This document shows positions 7,577 to 16,483 of a stretch of 64,000 nucleotides of DNA, piece by piece. The DNA comes from Betaproteobacteria bacterium (lineage in GTDB: Bacteria; Bdellovibrionota_B; Oligoflexia; Silvanigrellales; Silvanigrellaceae): assembly GCA_016868315.1 (NCBI GenBank), contig VGHE01000008.1, positions 89,888 through 153,887 on the forward strand, written 5' to 3'. Within the stretch, counting starts at the first letter, position 1, and every line of letters begins with the position of its first letter. The notes beneath the pieces were generated by a model. That model had not been told where the DNA came from. It ran no database searches and was given only the letters and a program-made list of their open reading frames with translations. Both the position numbers and the translations under genes were made by a program.

Positions 7577-9139
7577 ATGTCCGGGAAGGTCAAAACATCA
7601 AAAAGTGTTTTGGGGTTGGGTGGCTTAATGCTGCTAACCGCTTGCGGTGGTGCAACACCCGCAGGGACTTTGTCGCCAACCTGCTCCAAGAGTCCATCGG
7701 TCTCTTCGAAGAAGACCGGTGGAGCGGCACCGTCGACTCTAAATCTTTCAGCTTCAACCGACCCAACGCAGCCTGCCGTGGGCACAGGTTTCCTCGACAT
7801 CGAGACTTCAAATAGTAGCGGCGCGCGAGTCTCCCGCCGCTGCACAATGAGTTTGCGTCCGATACCCGGAACTGAAACAGAAGTGAAGGTATGGACTGCG
7901 GGACATTGCCTTTTTGATCCCGTTTCCGCTGAGTTCAAAAACTCAAAATTTACGCTACAAATTTACCTCGATGGTGGCTACTTTAACGCCCCAATTCAAT
8001 TCACAGGCTACAGCGAATTGCAAAAATTCTCTGAGCTCTTTAATATGGTCAACACATACGTTGGATTTCCCGAAGACCAGATTTCCCGTGCACTGCCGCG
8101 TGGAAACTCGACAGTTTGCACGGCAGAGACTGGCACATACAAAGCAGCCTTAGGTTCAGCTGCGAAGAGCATTGCGTGTTTTAGCCGCGATGAAATGCGC
8201 GGCATAGGTGGCAAGTTGACGGTCAACTCAACATCAGCACCACTTCTTAAAAAAGTCATCAGTATTATTCGCGAACGTGAGAGCACCGTGCTCAGTAAAA
8301 TGGATGCGGATACTCGCCGCCTACTTGATGCCTACACAAGTGCACACAGCTTGGAACAGCGGCGGGTAACCGACCTGCGCAGTATTTCATACTTAATCAA
8401 TGAGCAGTTTTGCGCACCAGGTGCTGTTCGGCCTCCGCCAGACAAGAGCGGATCAGAACCCGATTCTGCCGAAGGCTGTAACAATCGCATTTTGATTCTC
8501 GCTGCGTTGCCGCAGTATTTGTCTGCTTCAGATTTGGCTCTTGCAAAATCTGTTTATGAAGACACAACCACGCCGCTCGTTGATTTGCGCAAAAAGACGC
8601 TCGGCTGCAGCAACATCACCGACCCATCCAAAGTTCCCGCAGGCTTGGATCTGACTCGTATGACTCCCTGTGACATGCACAATCTGAGCGTGAATGCATG
8701 GCACAAATTCATCGACCGGGGTCCGAATCTTTCTGCAGCATCAACCTCTGAATCCGTGTTTGGACTCAATACGAGCTCATACTATGGCTTCTACACCAAT
8801 GCTTTTGAAGAAGGTCAAATATCAAGAAGCGTTGCAAAGCTTGTACCACTCAATAAGGCGACTGTTCTCAATTTCGAGTACGCGTCTCGGCTCAGCTCAG
8901 GTGCAAAGCTGCCCGTTGCGACTTTCCTGGTCAACTTTGACCCAGCGAAGAAAACTTTCAATCCATCTAAAGGTGCGAGTGGATCGATTCTTTCTGCATT
9001 TGGATTGTTCCCCATGGCTCTGCTTTCGACAGTTAACGGTGAAGCAACTTCGGGTGGCTCGTCAATCACTCCTCTGCCCCAGGTGGGAGAGGAAGAAGAC
9101 AGTATTCCGATGCGATCGAAGTCGAACGCGGGCTGCTGA
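7577..9139 (+). CDS. Lipoprotein with trypsin/V8-like serine protease motifs and a large insertion
   Basis: A 520-aa protein with a lipobox LTACG near residues 20-24. Two hallmarks of chymotrypsin-fold proteases are present: WTAGHC (His110, with a paired Cys as in TAAHC) and GASGSIL (Ser468, like G.SGSP of V8-type enzymes). About 358 residues separate His and Ser, against about 140 in trypsin, so a mostly helical insertion of some 200 residues (about 190-400) interrupts the barrel. I cannot point with confidence to the catalytic Asp. The start has GGAGGA about 8 nt upstream. It is the third consecutive lipoprotein gene on this strand. Activity is plausible but unproven. Confidence 0.65.
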   Translation: MSGKVKTSKSVLGLGGLMLLTACGGATPAGTLSPTCSKSPSVSSKKTGGAAPSTLNLSASTDPTQPAVGTGFLDIETSNSSGARVSRRCTMSLRPIPGTETEVKVWTAGHCLFDPVSAEFKNSKFTLQIYLDGGYFNAPIQFTGYSELQKFSELFNMVNTYVGFPEDQISRALPRGNSTVCTAETGTYKAALGSAAKSIACFSRDEMRGIGGKLTVNSTSAPLLKKVISIIRERESTVLSKMDADTRRLLDAYTSAHSLEQRRVTDLRSISYLINEQFCAPGAVRPPPDKSGSEPDSAEGCNNRILILAALPQYLSASDLALAKSVYEDTTTPLVDLRKKTLGCSNITDPSKVPAGLDLTRMTPCDMHNLSVNAWHKFIDRGPNLSAASTSESVFGLNTSSYYGFYTNAFEEGQISRSVAKLVPLNKATVLNFEYASRLSSGAKLPVATFLVNFDPAKKTFNPSKGASGSILSAFGLFPMALLSTVNGEATSGGSSITPLPQVGEEEDSIPMRSKSNAGC

Positions 9140-9175
9140 ACCAAACACACTACACTCATGTGAATGCGAGGAAAT

Positions 9176-9946
9176 TCAAACGTCGCGGACAGCCTGATGT
9201 GCACCGAGACGAAGTTTCCTTGCCACCCAGAGCTCCAACGCCGAAAAAAGAAAATGAATCAGCACTCCAAAGCCAGACACAACGAAAAGCGCTGCGAAGA
9301 GCTTTGCTGTCTCTTGGTTGTAGGCCGCCATCAAGAGGCGGTAGGCCAAACCCAATTCATGACCGCCTGTGCCCGCAACAAACTCAGCACCAATAGCACC
9401 CACAAGGGCGAGCCCCCCAGAGATACGCACACCATTGAGAATCATGGGCAGTGCCGACGGCACTTCAAAATGCAAAAAACTTTTCCACGGCGAGATTCCG
9501 TGCAGCCGAAAAAGTCGTTGCAGGTTGGGATCGGTGCTCCTGAAACCTGCATAGGCAGCACTGATGAGCGGATAAACACACACAAGCCAGGCACAGGCCA
9601 CCAGCGCAGCGAAAGCATTGTTGCGGAACCATACAATCAGCAGTGGCGCCACAGAGACCACTGGAGTCGTTTGCAACAAAATAGTGAAAGGAAAAATTCC
9701 CTCACGTACTCCGCGCGAAACATGCGAGAGAAAACCCACGGCTAGACCCGTGACCAAAGCCAAAATGAATGACGCGGCCGTGACTTTTGCTGTAAAGAAA
9801 AAGCTCTTGAACAGGGTTCCCGCGTCGGAAAAAAGAACCTGCATGACACTTGTTGGTGTTGGTAGCAACCAGGCAGGAATGGAAAAGAGCTGGCATCCCA
9901 CCTGCCACAACACAACCACAAAGAGCACAGTCAGCAAACTACGCAT
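9176..9946 (-). CDS. ABC transporter permease, SsuC/TauC type
   Basis: A 256-aa membrane protein with about six helices and the binding-protein-dependent permease signature near residues 165-195 (FLHFEVPSALPMILNGVR, the EAA loop: here E..SALP...G). It belongs with SsuC/TauC/ThiX-like importers of small organic ions. The start chosen is ATG 9946, preceded by GAGGGAAG, which overlaps the ATPase gene by 8 nt and indicates translational coupling. An in-frame upstream extension to about 10021 would lie wholly inside the ATPase gene and is rejected. Last gene of the epimerase-SBP-ATPase-permease operon. Confidence 0.85.
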   Translation of the reverse strand: MRSLLTVLFVVVLWQVGCQLFSIPAWLLPTPTSVMQVLFSDAGTLFKSFFFTAKVTAASFILALVTGLAVGFLSHVSRGVREGIFPFTILLQTTPVVSVAPLLIVWFRNNAFAALVACAWLVCVYPLISAAYAGFRSTDPNLQRLFRLHGISPWKSFLHFEVPSALPMILNGVRISGGLALVGAIGAEFVAGTGGHELGLAYRLLMAAYNQETAKLFAALFVVSGFGVLIHFLFSALELWVARKLRLGAHQAVRDV

Positions 9947-10712
9947 GAGTTGCTTCCCTCGTGGTGGCTTGCCAGAGCGAACGAATGGCAGAGCGGATGT
10001 CGGAGACCTCTTTGGAATCACGACGTATCGATTCAGAGCCGGAGAAATCGCTCACACGTAGCTCGGCAACGATTTTGCCCTGGGGTGAAAAAACCAGAAT
10101 GCGTTCGGCCAATAACGCAGCCTCTTCCATATTGTGCGTCACCAGGACATAACTCAACTCGCTCGAACGGTACAACTGAAGAAGATCGTCTTGGAGCTTT
10201 TCGCGGGTGAAGTCGTCAAGCGCCGAGAATGGCTCATCGAGAAGTAAGAGGCGAGGAGACATGAGTAAGGCGCGGGCAAGGGCAACGCGCATCTTCATTC
10301 CACCAGAGAGTTCATCGGGAAAAGCACCACGCCGTTCCCACAAACCAACGCGTGTGAGCACATCGCGCAGTTTCTGCCGCACATCAGACTGAAGCTGAGC
10401 TGTAGAGTTTAATGAAAGTAGCAACTGAACGTTTTCAGCAACGGTTTTCCATGGAAGCAAAGAAGGCTCCTGAAAAACAATTGAAACATCTCCTGGCTTA
10501 AGAGTGCTATTGAGTGTGCCTTCCGAGGCTGGAAGCAAACCTGCAAGTACATTCAAAAGTGTGCTCTTTCCACAACCAGATGGACCAAGCAATGCAATCC
10601 GGTCGCCCCTGCAAACCTCAACAGACACACTGGAGAGAATCTTGTGATTTCCTATTTCAACCCCAACATCCGCGCACTTGACAAGAATATCACTTATCGA
10701 TTTTTGAGCCAT
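9939..10712 (-). CDS. ABC transporter ATP-binding protein, SsuB/TauB type
   Basis: A 257-aa ATPase. Walker A reads GPSGCGKST near residue 42, the Q-loop is FQEPSLLPW (typical of the nitrate/sulfonate/taurine importers), the signature is LSGGMKMRVALARA, Walker B is LLLLDEPFSALD, and the switch His is in VTHNMEEA. It powers uptake through the neighbouring permease. Its ATG (10712) overlaps the TGA of the upstream binding-protein gene by one base (TGATG). Substrate cannot be assigned from the ATPase. Confidence 0.9.
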   Translation of the reverse strand: MAQKSISDILVKCADVGVEIGNHKILSSVSVEVCRGDRIALLGPSGCGKSTLLNVLAGLLPASEGTLNSTLKPGDVSIVFQEPSLLPWKTVAENVQLLLSLNSTAQLQSDVRQKLRDVLTRVGLWERRGAFPDELSGGMKMRVALARALLMSPRLLLLDEPFSALDDFTREKLQDDLLQLYRSSELSYVLVTHNMEEAALLAERILVFSPQGKIVAELRVSDFSGSESIRRDSKEVSDIRSAIRSLWQATTREATHA

Positions 10713-11761
10713 CAAGGTGCCTGCGGCAAAAATTTAAGTGTGTACGCCTTATCGATGGTTAGGTTATCTGGGAACAATCCTCCTTCAACGAGGCTCCGGT
10801 AAAACGCACTCCATCGTTCACTCGTCATGGCACCAATACCGAGAGTTTTGGCATCACCCGAATCCACAAGACCCATGTCTTTCATTTGGGTGAATCCATA
10901 TTGCAGAAGGTCATCCTGCATTTCCGGATTCAATTTCTTAATTGCCGCAAATGCTGGTTGAGGGTTTGCGAGGTAACTCTTCCAACCTGCAATCGATGCA
11001 GAAACAAATTTCTGCACCAAATCAGGATTCTTCTCGACGAGTTCAACGCGGGTTTCGATGGTTGTTGCATAAGGGAGGTAGCCATGGTCGGCCAGATAAA
11101 AAACGTTCGGCCTTTTGCCGAGCTTCTTCTCGATGGTGAATGGTTCAGATGTTCCGTAGCCCTGTTGAATGGCCTGGGGGTCAGCCAAAAAGGGGGCAAT
11201 GTTGAACGTGTACGGACGCTTCTGTTCATCGGTGAAGCCAAACTTGCCGACGAGAAAAGGCCAGTACGACGTGTTGGCTGTCGCAGAAACCAAAATGGGC
11301 TTACCCTTCATGCTTTCGAGCGAATCATGACCCACGTCAGGATGCGAAATCAGAACCTGAGGATCCTTCTGAAACATGGCAGCAACTGTGATGATGGGAA
11401 TATTTTGAGCCACAGAACGCACGGCCTCAAACCCACTCCCCATGAAGAAATCAGTGCCACCGCTCATCAGCAAAACAGGGCCGTTGACTTGAGCATTGCC
11501 TTGACGGATTTCTACATCGAGACCCACCTGCTTGTAGAGCCCCTCCTCCACAGCTTGAAAAAAACCACCCTGCTCAGCTTGGGCAAACCAGTTGGTGGTG
11601 AATACAACCTTGGTCAGCTCCCCAGTCGCCGGATTTTGATTTTGTGAGGCGCTTCTGTTCAAAAAAACCACGACACTGATGCCCAACAAAACCAAAACCA
11701 GTGCGGAAAGTCCAAGAATAATTTTGTTCTTCAAAATATTGAATTCAGATTCCACCAGCAT
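10712..11761 (-). CDS. ABC transporter substrate-binding protein, NMT1/THI5-like
   Basis: A 349-aa protein with one N-terminal hydrophobic segment (signal or anchor, residues 8-32). The mature N-terminus carries the NMT1/THI5/SsuA hallmark: FTTNWFAQAEQGGFFQAVEEG in part (TNWFAQAE, GGFFQA), then YKQVGLDVEI. Such proteins bind thiamine pyrimidine precursors, sulfonates, nitrate or riboflavin-like compounds. ATG 11761 is chosen because GGAGG lies 7 nt upstream; a GTG at 11773 would place this site inside the gene. I see no TPP riboswitch upstream of the operon. The linked dipeptide epimerase suggests a peptide-related or amino-acid-derived substrate, but this is inference. Confidence 0.82.
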   Translation of the reverse strand: MLVESEFNILKNKIILGLSALVLVLLGISVVVFLNRSASQNQNPATGELTKVVFTTNWFAQAEQGGFFQAVEEGLYKQVGLDVEIRQGNAQVNGPVLLMSGGTDFFMGSGFEAVRSVAQNIPIITVAAMFQKDPQVLISHPDVGHDSLESMKGKPILVSATANTSYWPFLVGKFGFTDEQKRPYTFNIAPFLADPQAIQQGYGTSEPFTIEKKLGKRPNVFYLADHGYLPYATTIETRVELVEKNPDLVQKFVSASIAGWKSYLANPQPAFAAIKKLNPEMQDDLLQYGFTQMKDMGLVDSGDAKTLGIGAMTSERWSAFYRSLVEGGLFPDNLTIDKAYTLKFLPQAP

Positions 11762-11788
11762 CAGCGCCTCCACAACTTCATTTGGAAT

Positions 11789-12886
11789 TCATATCCCCAG
11801 ATTCTTCGCCAATTTCAACCCTAATCCGGAACCCGACGGAAGATGCAGGCGCGCGTGCCTCTGATGGTAGGGACTCGCCTCGGTGACCCGCTGCTGTAGA
11901 AAAAATGGGGTGTCGAGATCACACCAGCGAATAGCACCCGTACCGCTCACTGCGTGCAGCGATGCAGTCATCGCAATTTCACTTTCAACCATACCACCAA
12001 TCATCAAGGTAATTTGAAAGCGGCGGGAAATTTCGGTGATCAAAAGTGATTCTCGGACGCCTGACTTCATAAATTTGAGATTGATCATGTGCGCGCACTT
12101 ATCGTTTATCAGTCGAATAGCGTCTTTTACGGTTTTGACTGACTCGTCGGCACACACCGGGATCGGCAGCGTCTCAGACAATCGTGCCATTCCGGAGAAG
12201 TCATCCTCGGGGAGCGGCTGCTCGAAGAACAAAGGCTCAATTCCGCGTGCCATAAGCTCGGCAACCAAGCGCTTAGCTGACTCCACGCCAAAGCCCTGAT
12301 TGCCATCGAGGCTAAGTTTGAGTGTGTTCGAGGCACATTCTTGAAGGGTCAAAATGCGATCGAGGTCATCTTGCAAAGAACCATCGCCCACCTTCACTTT
12401 AACATAGGGAAACTCTGCATCTGCAAAATGATTCCAGAATGTGCGCACATCCGCGGGTGGCAAACAGGGCAAGGTGATGTCGGTTTCAATCTGCTGCAAG
12501 CCAGCGCGCCCCCAGAGCTTCCAGAGCGGAAGCTTCAGTTGCTGTGCATGAATATCCCACAATGCAATCTCAACCCCTGTGCGCGCAGACGGAGCATATC
12601 GAAAGGTAGGCCACAACTCATTGTGCAATTTCTCAAGCGCAGCAGCCGGAGTCAGCTTGACCAACTCCGCGAGAATCTGTTGCGCTGCCTTGAGCGCAAT
12701 TTCTTGAGTGTCACCTGTGAGCACTGGAAAAGGCGCAGCCTCACCCAAGCCCGAGTGCCCCGCAGAATCTGCGACTGTTATGAGAACATTTTCGGCCTTT
12801 GCAACACTTCCTTTTGAAATATTGAATGGCATATGAAGCGTTGATTCCAGCGGCACAGCATGGCAGTGTTGCAATTCAAAAACCAT
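11789..12886 (-). CDS. Enolase-superfamily dipeptide epimerase (L-Ala-D/L-Glu type)
   Basis: A 365-aa mandelate racemase/muconate lactonizing enzyme. The full catalytic set is visible: KVKVG (KxK base motif, about residue 164), LDGNQG (Asp ligand), FFEQPLP (Glu ligand), CADESV (Asp ligand plus Glu) and NLKFMKSG with the second Lys base. This arrangement and the FEQPL segment match L-Ala-D/L-Glu epimerases that recycle murein peptides; N-succinylamino-acid racemase or o-succinylbenzoate synthase are alternatives. GGAG precedes ATG 12886. First gene of the importer operon, 27 nt before the binding protein, so uptake and epimerisation of the same compound is likely. Confidence 0.8.
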   Translation of the reverse strand: MVFELQHCHAVPLESTLHMPFNISKGSVAKAENVLITVADSAGHSGLGEAAPFPVLTGDTQEIALKAAQQILAELVKLTPAAALEKLHNELWPTFRYAPSARTGVEIALWDIHAQQLKLPLWKLWGRAGLQQIETDITLPCLPPADVRTFWNHFADAEFPYVKVKVGDGSLQDDLDRILTLQECASNTLKLSLDGNQGFGVESAKRLVAELMARGIEPLFFEQPLPEDDFSGMARLSETLPIPVCADESVKTVKDAIRLINDKCAHMINLKFMKSGVRESLLITEISRRFQITLMIGGMVESEIAMTASLHAVSGTGAIRWCDLDTPFFLQQRVTEASPYHQRHARLHLPSGSGLGLKLAKNLGI

Positions 12887-13037
12887 TTCAATGCATCTCC
12901 AGGAATGAACAAACACTCTAAAACACGCCAGACATTCTGCCTGCATCAGCCAAGCGCCAACAGACTGCCGTTAAGCATATCACAACTCCACGAATGTACC
13001 GCTTCATGATAGCTTCAAGAACCTGCCGGGGGATAAC

Positions 13038-14303
13038 ATGAGCGCCGTAGAACAAGTTAAGCGTGAAAAAATTGTACTTATCCTTTTGGCCTCTATCCAG
13101 TTTGCTCATGTGATGGACTTCATGGTGATGATGCCATTAGGTCCACAACTCATGCGTATTTTTGGGCTCAGCACTTCAGAATTTGGTCACATTGTTTCGG
13201 CTTATGGAATTAGCAGCGGTGTTGCAGGACTCCTTCTTGCGCCCTACCTCGACCGCTTTGATCGCAGGAGCTTCTTGAAATTTTGCCTCGTTGGGCTCTT
13301 CCTGGGAACGTTGCTCTGCGCAGTTGCACCGAGCGCTTCGATGCTTATGCTGGGGCGTTGCCTTGCCGGATTCTTCGGTGGCATCCTGGGAGCACTAGTG
13401 CAGGCCGTAATTTCGGACATCTTTCCGCCGGAACGCCGTGGTTCTGCGCTGAGTCGCGTGATGCTGGCCTTTTCCATTGCATCGGTGGTGGGTGTCCCCG
13501 CAGGATTGTTCTTTGCCAACTCATTTGGCTGGCACGCACCCTTTTTGATAGTTAGCGGCCTCTTGCTCGCGCTCTTTTTGGCTGCGCACCTGTATTTTCC
13601 TTCACTCACAGGACACATGAATCCCAGAGTCAGTGTTTCGGCACGGATTCAGCAGATGCTTCATTTCTTTGTGGAGAAGAATGCCATTCTTGGTTTCCTG
13701 GCCACGGTGTTCATCGTTCTGGGGCAGTTTATGGTCATCCCATTCATCAGCCCATACCTGGTCAACAATCTGGGATTTGGCGAGGAGAACCTGCCATTCC
13801 TTTACTTACTCGGTGGCATCGCCAGCATCTTCACGGTTCCGCTCATTGGCAAACTCACCGACAAACACTCTCCACTCAAAATATTTCCCGTTGGAATTTT
13901 AGTTTCAATTATTCCACTTTTTACACTGACACATCTGGCGACCTCAAATAAATTTTACATCCTTGCAACCACCACGATGTTCATGGTCTGTATGGGAGGG
14001 CGTATGGTGCCCTTCATGGCTCTGCTGACTCAAGTGGTGGAACCTCAGAAACGAGGTACATATCTCAGCCTCACCTCATCCATACAAGCACTTGCACAAG
14101 GCAGCGCTGCGCTGCTTGCGGCTGCGATTGTGGAGACAGGAACTCAACGTGAATTAATTGGATACGGCACAGCAGGCTGGCTTGCAGCACTCTTTAGCGG
14201 TGTGACTATTTTGTTGGGCTGGCAAATCGCAAAAGCCGTAAGGCATTCATCACAACAAACACACTTGAAAACGCCATCGCAGCCGCAGCCCACATCGGAG
14301 TGA
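13038..14303 (+). CDS. MFS transporter, drug/sugar efflux (AraJ/PbuE-like) subgroup
   Basis: A 421-aa protein with about 12 transmembrane helices. The motif-A loop between helices 2 and 3 is APYLDRFDRRSFL (the D/G..DR.GRR pattern). A charged cytoplasmic loop lies near residue 200 and a GKLTDKHSPLK repeat of motif A occurs in the second half, as in all MFS carriers. The ATG follows GGGGGATAAC. Proton-driven efflux of an unknown small compound is likely. Its last 98 bp overlap, tail to tail, the 3' end of the copper ATPase gene on the other strand. Confidence 0.83.
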   Translation: MSAVEQVKREKIVLILLASIQFAHVMDFMVMMPLGPQLMRIFGLSTSEFGHIVSAYGISSGVAGLLLAPYLDRFDRRSFLKFCLVGLFLGTLLCAVAPSASMLMLGRCLAGFFGGILGALVQAVISDIFPPERRGSALSRVMLAFSIASVVGVPAGLFFANSFGWHAPFLIVSGLLLALFLAAHLYFPSLTGHMNPRVSVSARIQQMLHFFVEKNAILGFLATVFIVLGQFMVIPFISPYLVNNLGFGEENLPFLYLLGGIASIFTVPLIGKLTDKHSPLKIFPVGILVSIIPLFTLTHLATSNKFYILATTTMFMVCMGGRMVPFMALLTQVVEPQKRGTYLSLTSSIQALAQGSAALLAAAIVETGTQRELIGYGTAGWLAALFSGVTILLGWQIAKAVRHSSQQTHLKTPSQPQPTSE

Positions 14304-16368
14304 GGCGCCCAGAAATCGCCAATGGAATGAGGAGAACGTTGTAACCAAATGCCCAGGCTAAGTTCTGCGCAATGTTTTTGAACGTCGCCTTCGAAAGACG
14401 CAAAGCCGTTATGATATTCGAAAGGCTCACGTCACGCAGTGTGACTGCTGCCGTCTGCTGGGCAGCATCGGTTCCGCTGCCCATCGCAATTCCAACTTCA
14501 GCGCGCGCCAGCGCCGGAGCATCGTTCACACCATCACCCACCATTGCCACACGTTTTCCTTGGTTTTGCAATTGAGCAATATATTCGGCCTTCATTTCGG
14601 GCGTCTGCTCACCCCTGCCCTCAACCTGCAGCAACTGTGCAACGTGCTCAACAACCTTGCTGCGATCGCCGGAAGCAAGAACCGGATCTATTCCCATCTT
14701 TTTCAACTCGCTGAGCAGCTGGGGTGCATCAGCACGCAGCGCGTCTGAGAGTGCAAATGCAATTTGCGGATGATGATCGAGAGAGCAGAGAATCCAGGTT
14801 GCAGAAGGCAAGTCTGGCAATTGAGAGAGCGTATTGGCATCGGCTCTGCCAATGGACAGTTGGTACTCATGCTGCGCCCAAGTGATTTTAGACTGAACAC
14901 CTGCTCCGGCAACTTCACTGTGATGACTCAGTTCAATATCACCTTGTGGCGCTAATTTTTTTTGCTCAATCCAATTGACCAAGGCTGCCGCAATAGGATG
15001 CTGAGAGATTTTTTCGAGCGCACACACCGCATTCAGAAGAACCTCGCGCGGCAAAAGCGTTTCGAATTCATGCTCATGTACAATTTTGAAATCACCTTCC
15101 GTGAGTGTTCCCGTCTTATCAAGAACAAGCATGTTCACTGAGTGAAGAGCCTCAAAGGCTGCCACGTCACGAAAAAACAGCCCTGCGCGCGCCGCTCTAT
15201 GAGTTGCGATAGCCACCGCAATCGGTGTTGCCAAACCCAAAGCACAAGGGCACGCCACCACGAGAACTGAGACAGCTGCATTGAGGGCAAAAATTTGTTC
15301 GGAACCAAACACAAATGCCCACGCAATCCAGGTCAGTACGCTCAGCGCAAGAATCACTGGAACAAAAACTGCTGAGACCTTATCAACAAGTTTCTGCACC
15401 GGAGCTTTGCTGAGCTGTGTGCGTTCAACGAAGGCGACAATTTCACCCAAACGCGATTGAGCACCCACAGACCGAGCCTCGTACAGCAGCGGCGCGGTCA
15501 GATTCAACGCACCGGCAACAACCTTTTCACCTGATTTCTTCAGCACTGGAAGACTTTCGCCTGTCAGCAATGACTCATCCGATTCAGATGTGCCTTCAAG
15601 CACTACGCCATCCGCTGCAAAGCGTTCACCGACGCGCACACGCAACACATCGCCCGGGCGCAGGAATCTGACGTCGACTTCCTCCGTATCGGTTGGATTG
15701 CCATTCTTAAGTCGCTGCGCTGTGCGTGGCTGAAGCTGCAGCAACGCACCCAGCGAAGAGGTTGCGCGCCAGGTCATCCGCTGTTCAACAAATTTTCCGA
15801 TAAGAACAAAGGCAACAATCGCTGCGGCCGTCTCGAAATAAACGAAGCCCTGACCCCAGAATGTTTGAAAAACAGACCAAAGAAAAGTGAGTCCTGCACC
15901 CAAGGCAACGAGTGTGTCCATGTTCGTTGAGCGGTGGCGAAGATTACGGAGAGCATTTGCAAAAAAAATGCGTCCTGGCCCAACCAACAAAGCAGCCGTG
16001 GCCAAGGCACTTGAAATGCGCACCCAGGAGAGCTCAGCCCATGAATGCATCATTCCGAGCGCAATAACGGGCAATGCAAAAATCATGGCCCAAATCAAGC
16101 GCATGCGTGCCTGAACTTGCTCGCGCCTTTGCAGTTCCTCACGGCTGAGCGATCCACCCAATGCGTGCGCAGAGAAACCCAAATCGTCGATGATTGCTTG
16201 AATATCCTGCGCAGTCAGGGATGACTGAATGACTGCCGAGTGACTCGCAAAATTCACAACCGCCCGCTCAACACCCGGCGTCTGCAAGAGAACTCGCTCA
16301 ATCCGATTCGAACAACCGGTGCAGCTCATCCCCTGGATGGCAAATTCCTGAATCTGTGTTTCAGCCAT
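14206..16368 (-). CDS. copA: Heavy-metal P1B-type ATPase, copper-exporting (CopA-like)
   Basis: A 720-aa P-type ATPase. Order of parts: one N-terminal heavy-metal-associated domain with GMSCTGC (residues 12-18), eight hydrophobic helices, actuator loop LLTGES, the membrane metal motif CPC (VACPCALG), the phosphorylation site DKTGTLTEG, and the hinge GDGVNDAPAL. CPC plus a single HMA fits Cu(I) exporters rather than Zn/Cd ATPases with DKTGT and C-x-C variants. I chose ATG 16368, preceded by a GGAAGAAGAGA purine run; longer in-frame starts lie upstream but have no support. It would pump copper out of the cytoplasm. The 3' end overlaps the MFS gene by 98 bp. No CueR-like regulator or chaperone lies adjacent. 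Confidence 0.9.
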   Translation of the reverse strand: MAETQIQEFAIQGMSCTGCSNRIERVLLQTPGVERAVVNFASHSAVIQSSLTAQDIQAIIDDLGFSAHALGGSLSREELQRREQVQARMRLIWAMIFALPVIALGMMHSWAELSWVRISSALATAALLVGPGRIFFANALRNLRHRSTNMDTLVALGAGLTFLWSVFQTFWGQGFVYFETAAAIVAFVLIGKFVEQRMTWRATSSLGALLQLQPRTAQRLKNGNPTDTEEVDVRFLRPGDVLRVRVGERFAADGVVLEGTSESDESLLTGESLPVLKKSGEKVVAGALNLTAPLLYEARSVGAQSRLGEIVAFVERTQLSKAPVQKLVDKVSAVFVPVILALSVLTWIAWAFVFGSEQIFALNAAVSVLVVACPCALGLATPIAVAIATHRAARAGLFFRDVAAFEALHSVNMLVLDKTGTLTEGDFKIVHEHEFETLLPREVLLNAVCALEKISQHPIAAALVNWIEQKKLAPQGDIELSHHSEVAGAGVQSKITWAQHEYQLSIGRADANTLSQLPDLPSATWILCSLDHHPQIAFALSDALRADAPQLLSELKKMGIDPVLASGDRSKVVEHVAQLLQVEGRGEQTPEMKAEYIAQLQNQGKRVAMVGDGVNDAPALARAEVGIAMGSGTDAAQQTAAVTLRDVSLSNIITALRLSKATFKNIAQNLAWAFGYNVLLIPLAISGRLTPMWAAAAMAFSSVFVVMNALRLLRFASPTK

Positions 16369-16483
16369 TATCTCTTCTTCCTTGGGGAGTTTTGAGCAAG
16401 TGGAGAGCCGGATTTCGACAAGCGAAACACGACACCCCTTCGAAAAGTCTCTATACACGCTGATTTTAGGAGAGTCATTAGCT

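Noticed and set aside
10712-12886. Reading the importer as a thiamine-pyrimidine system
   Set aside because: No TPP riboswitch and the first gene is an enolase-superfamily epimerase; the NMT1-type binding protein alone does not decide the substrate.
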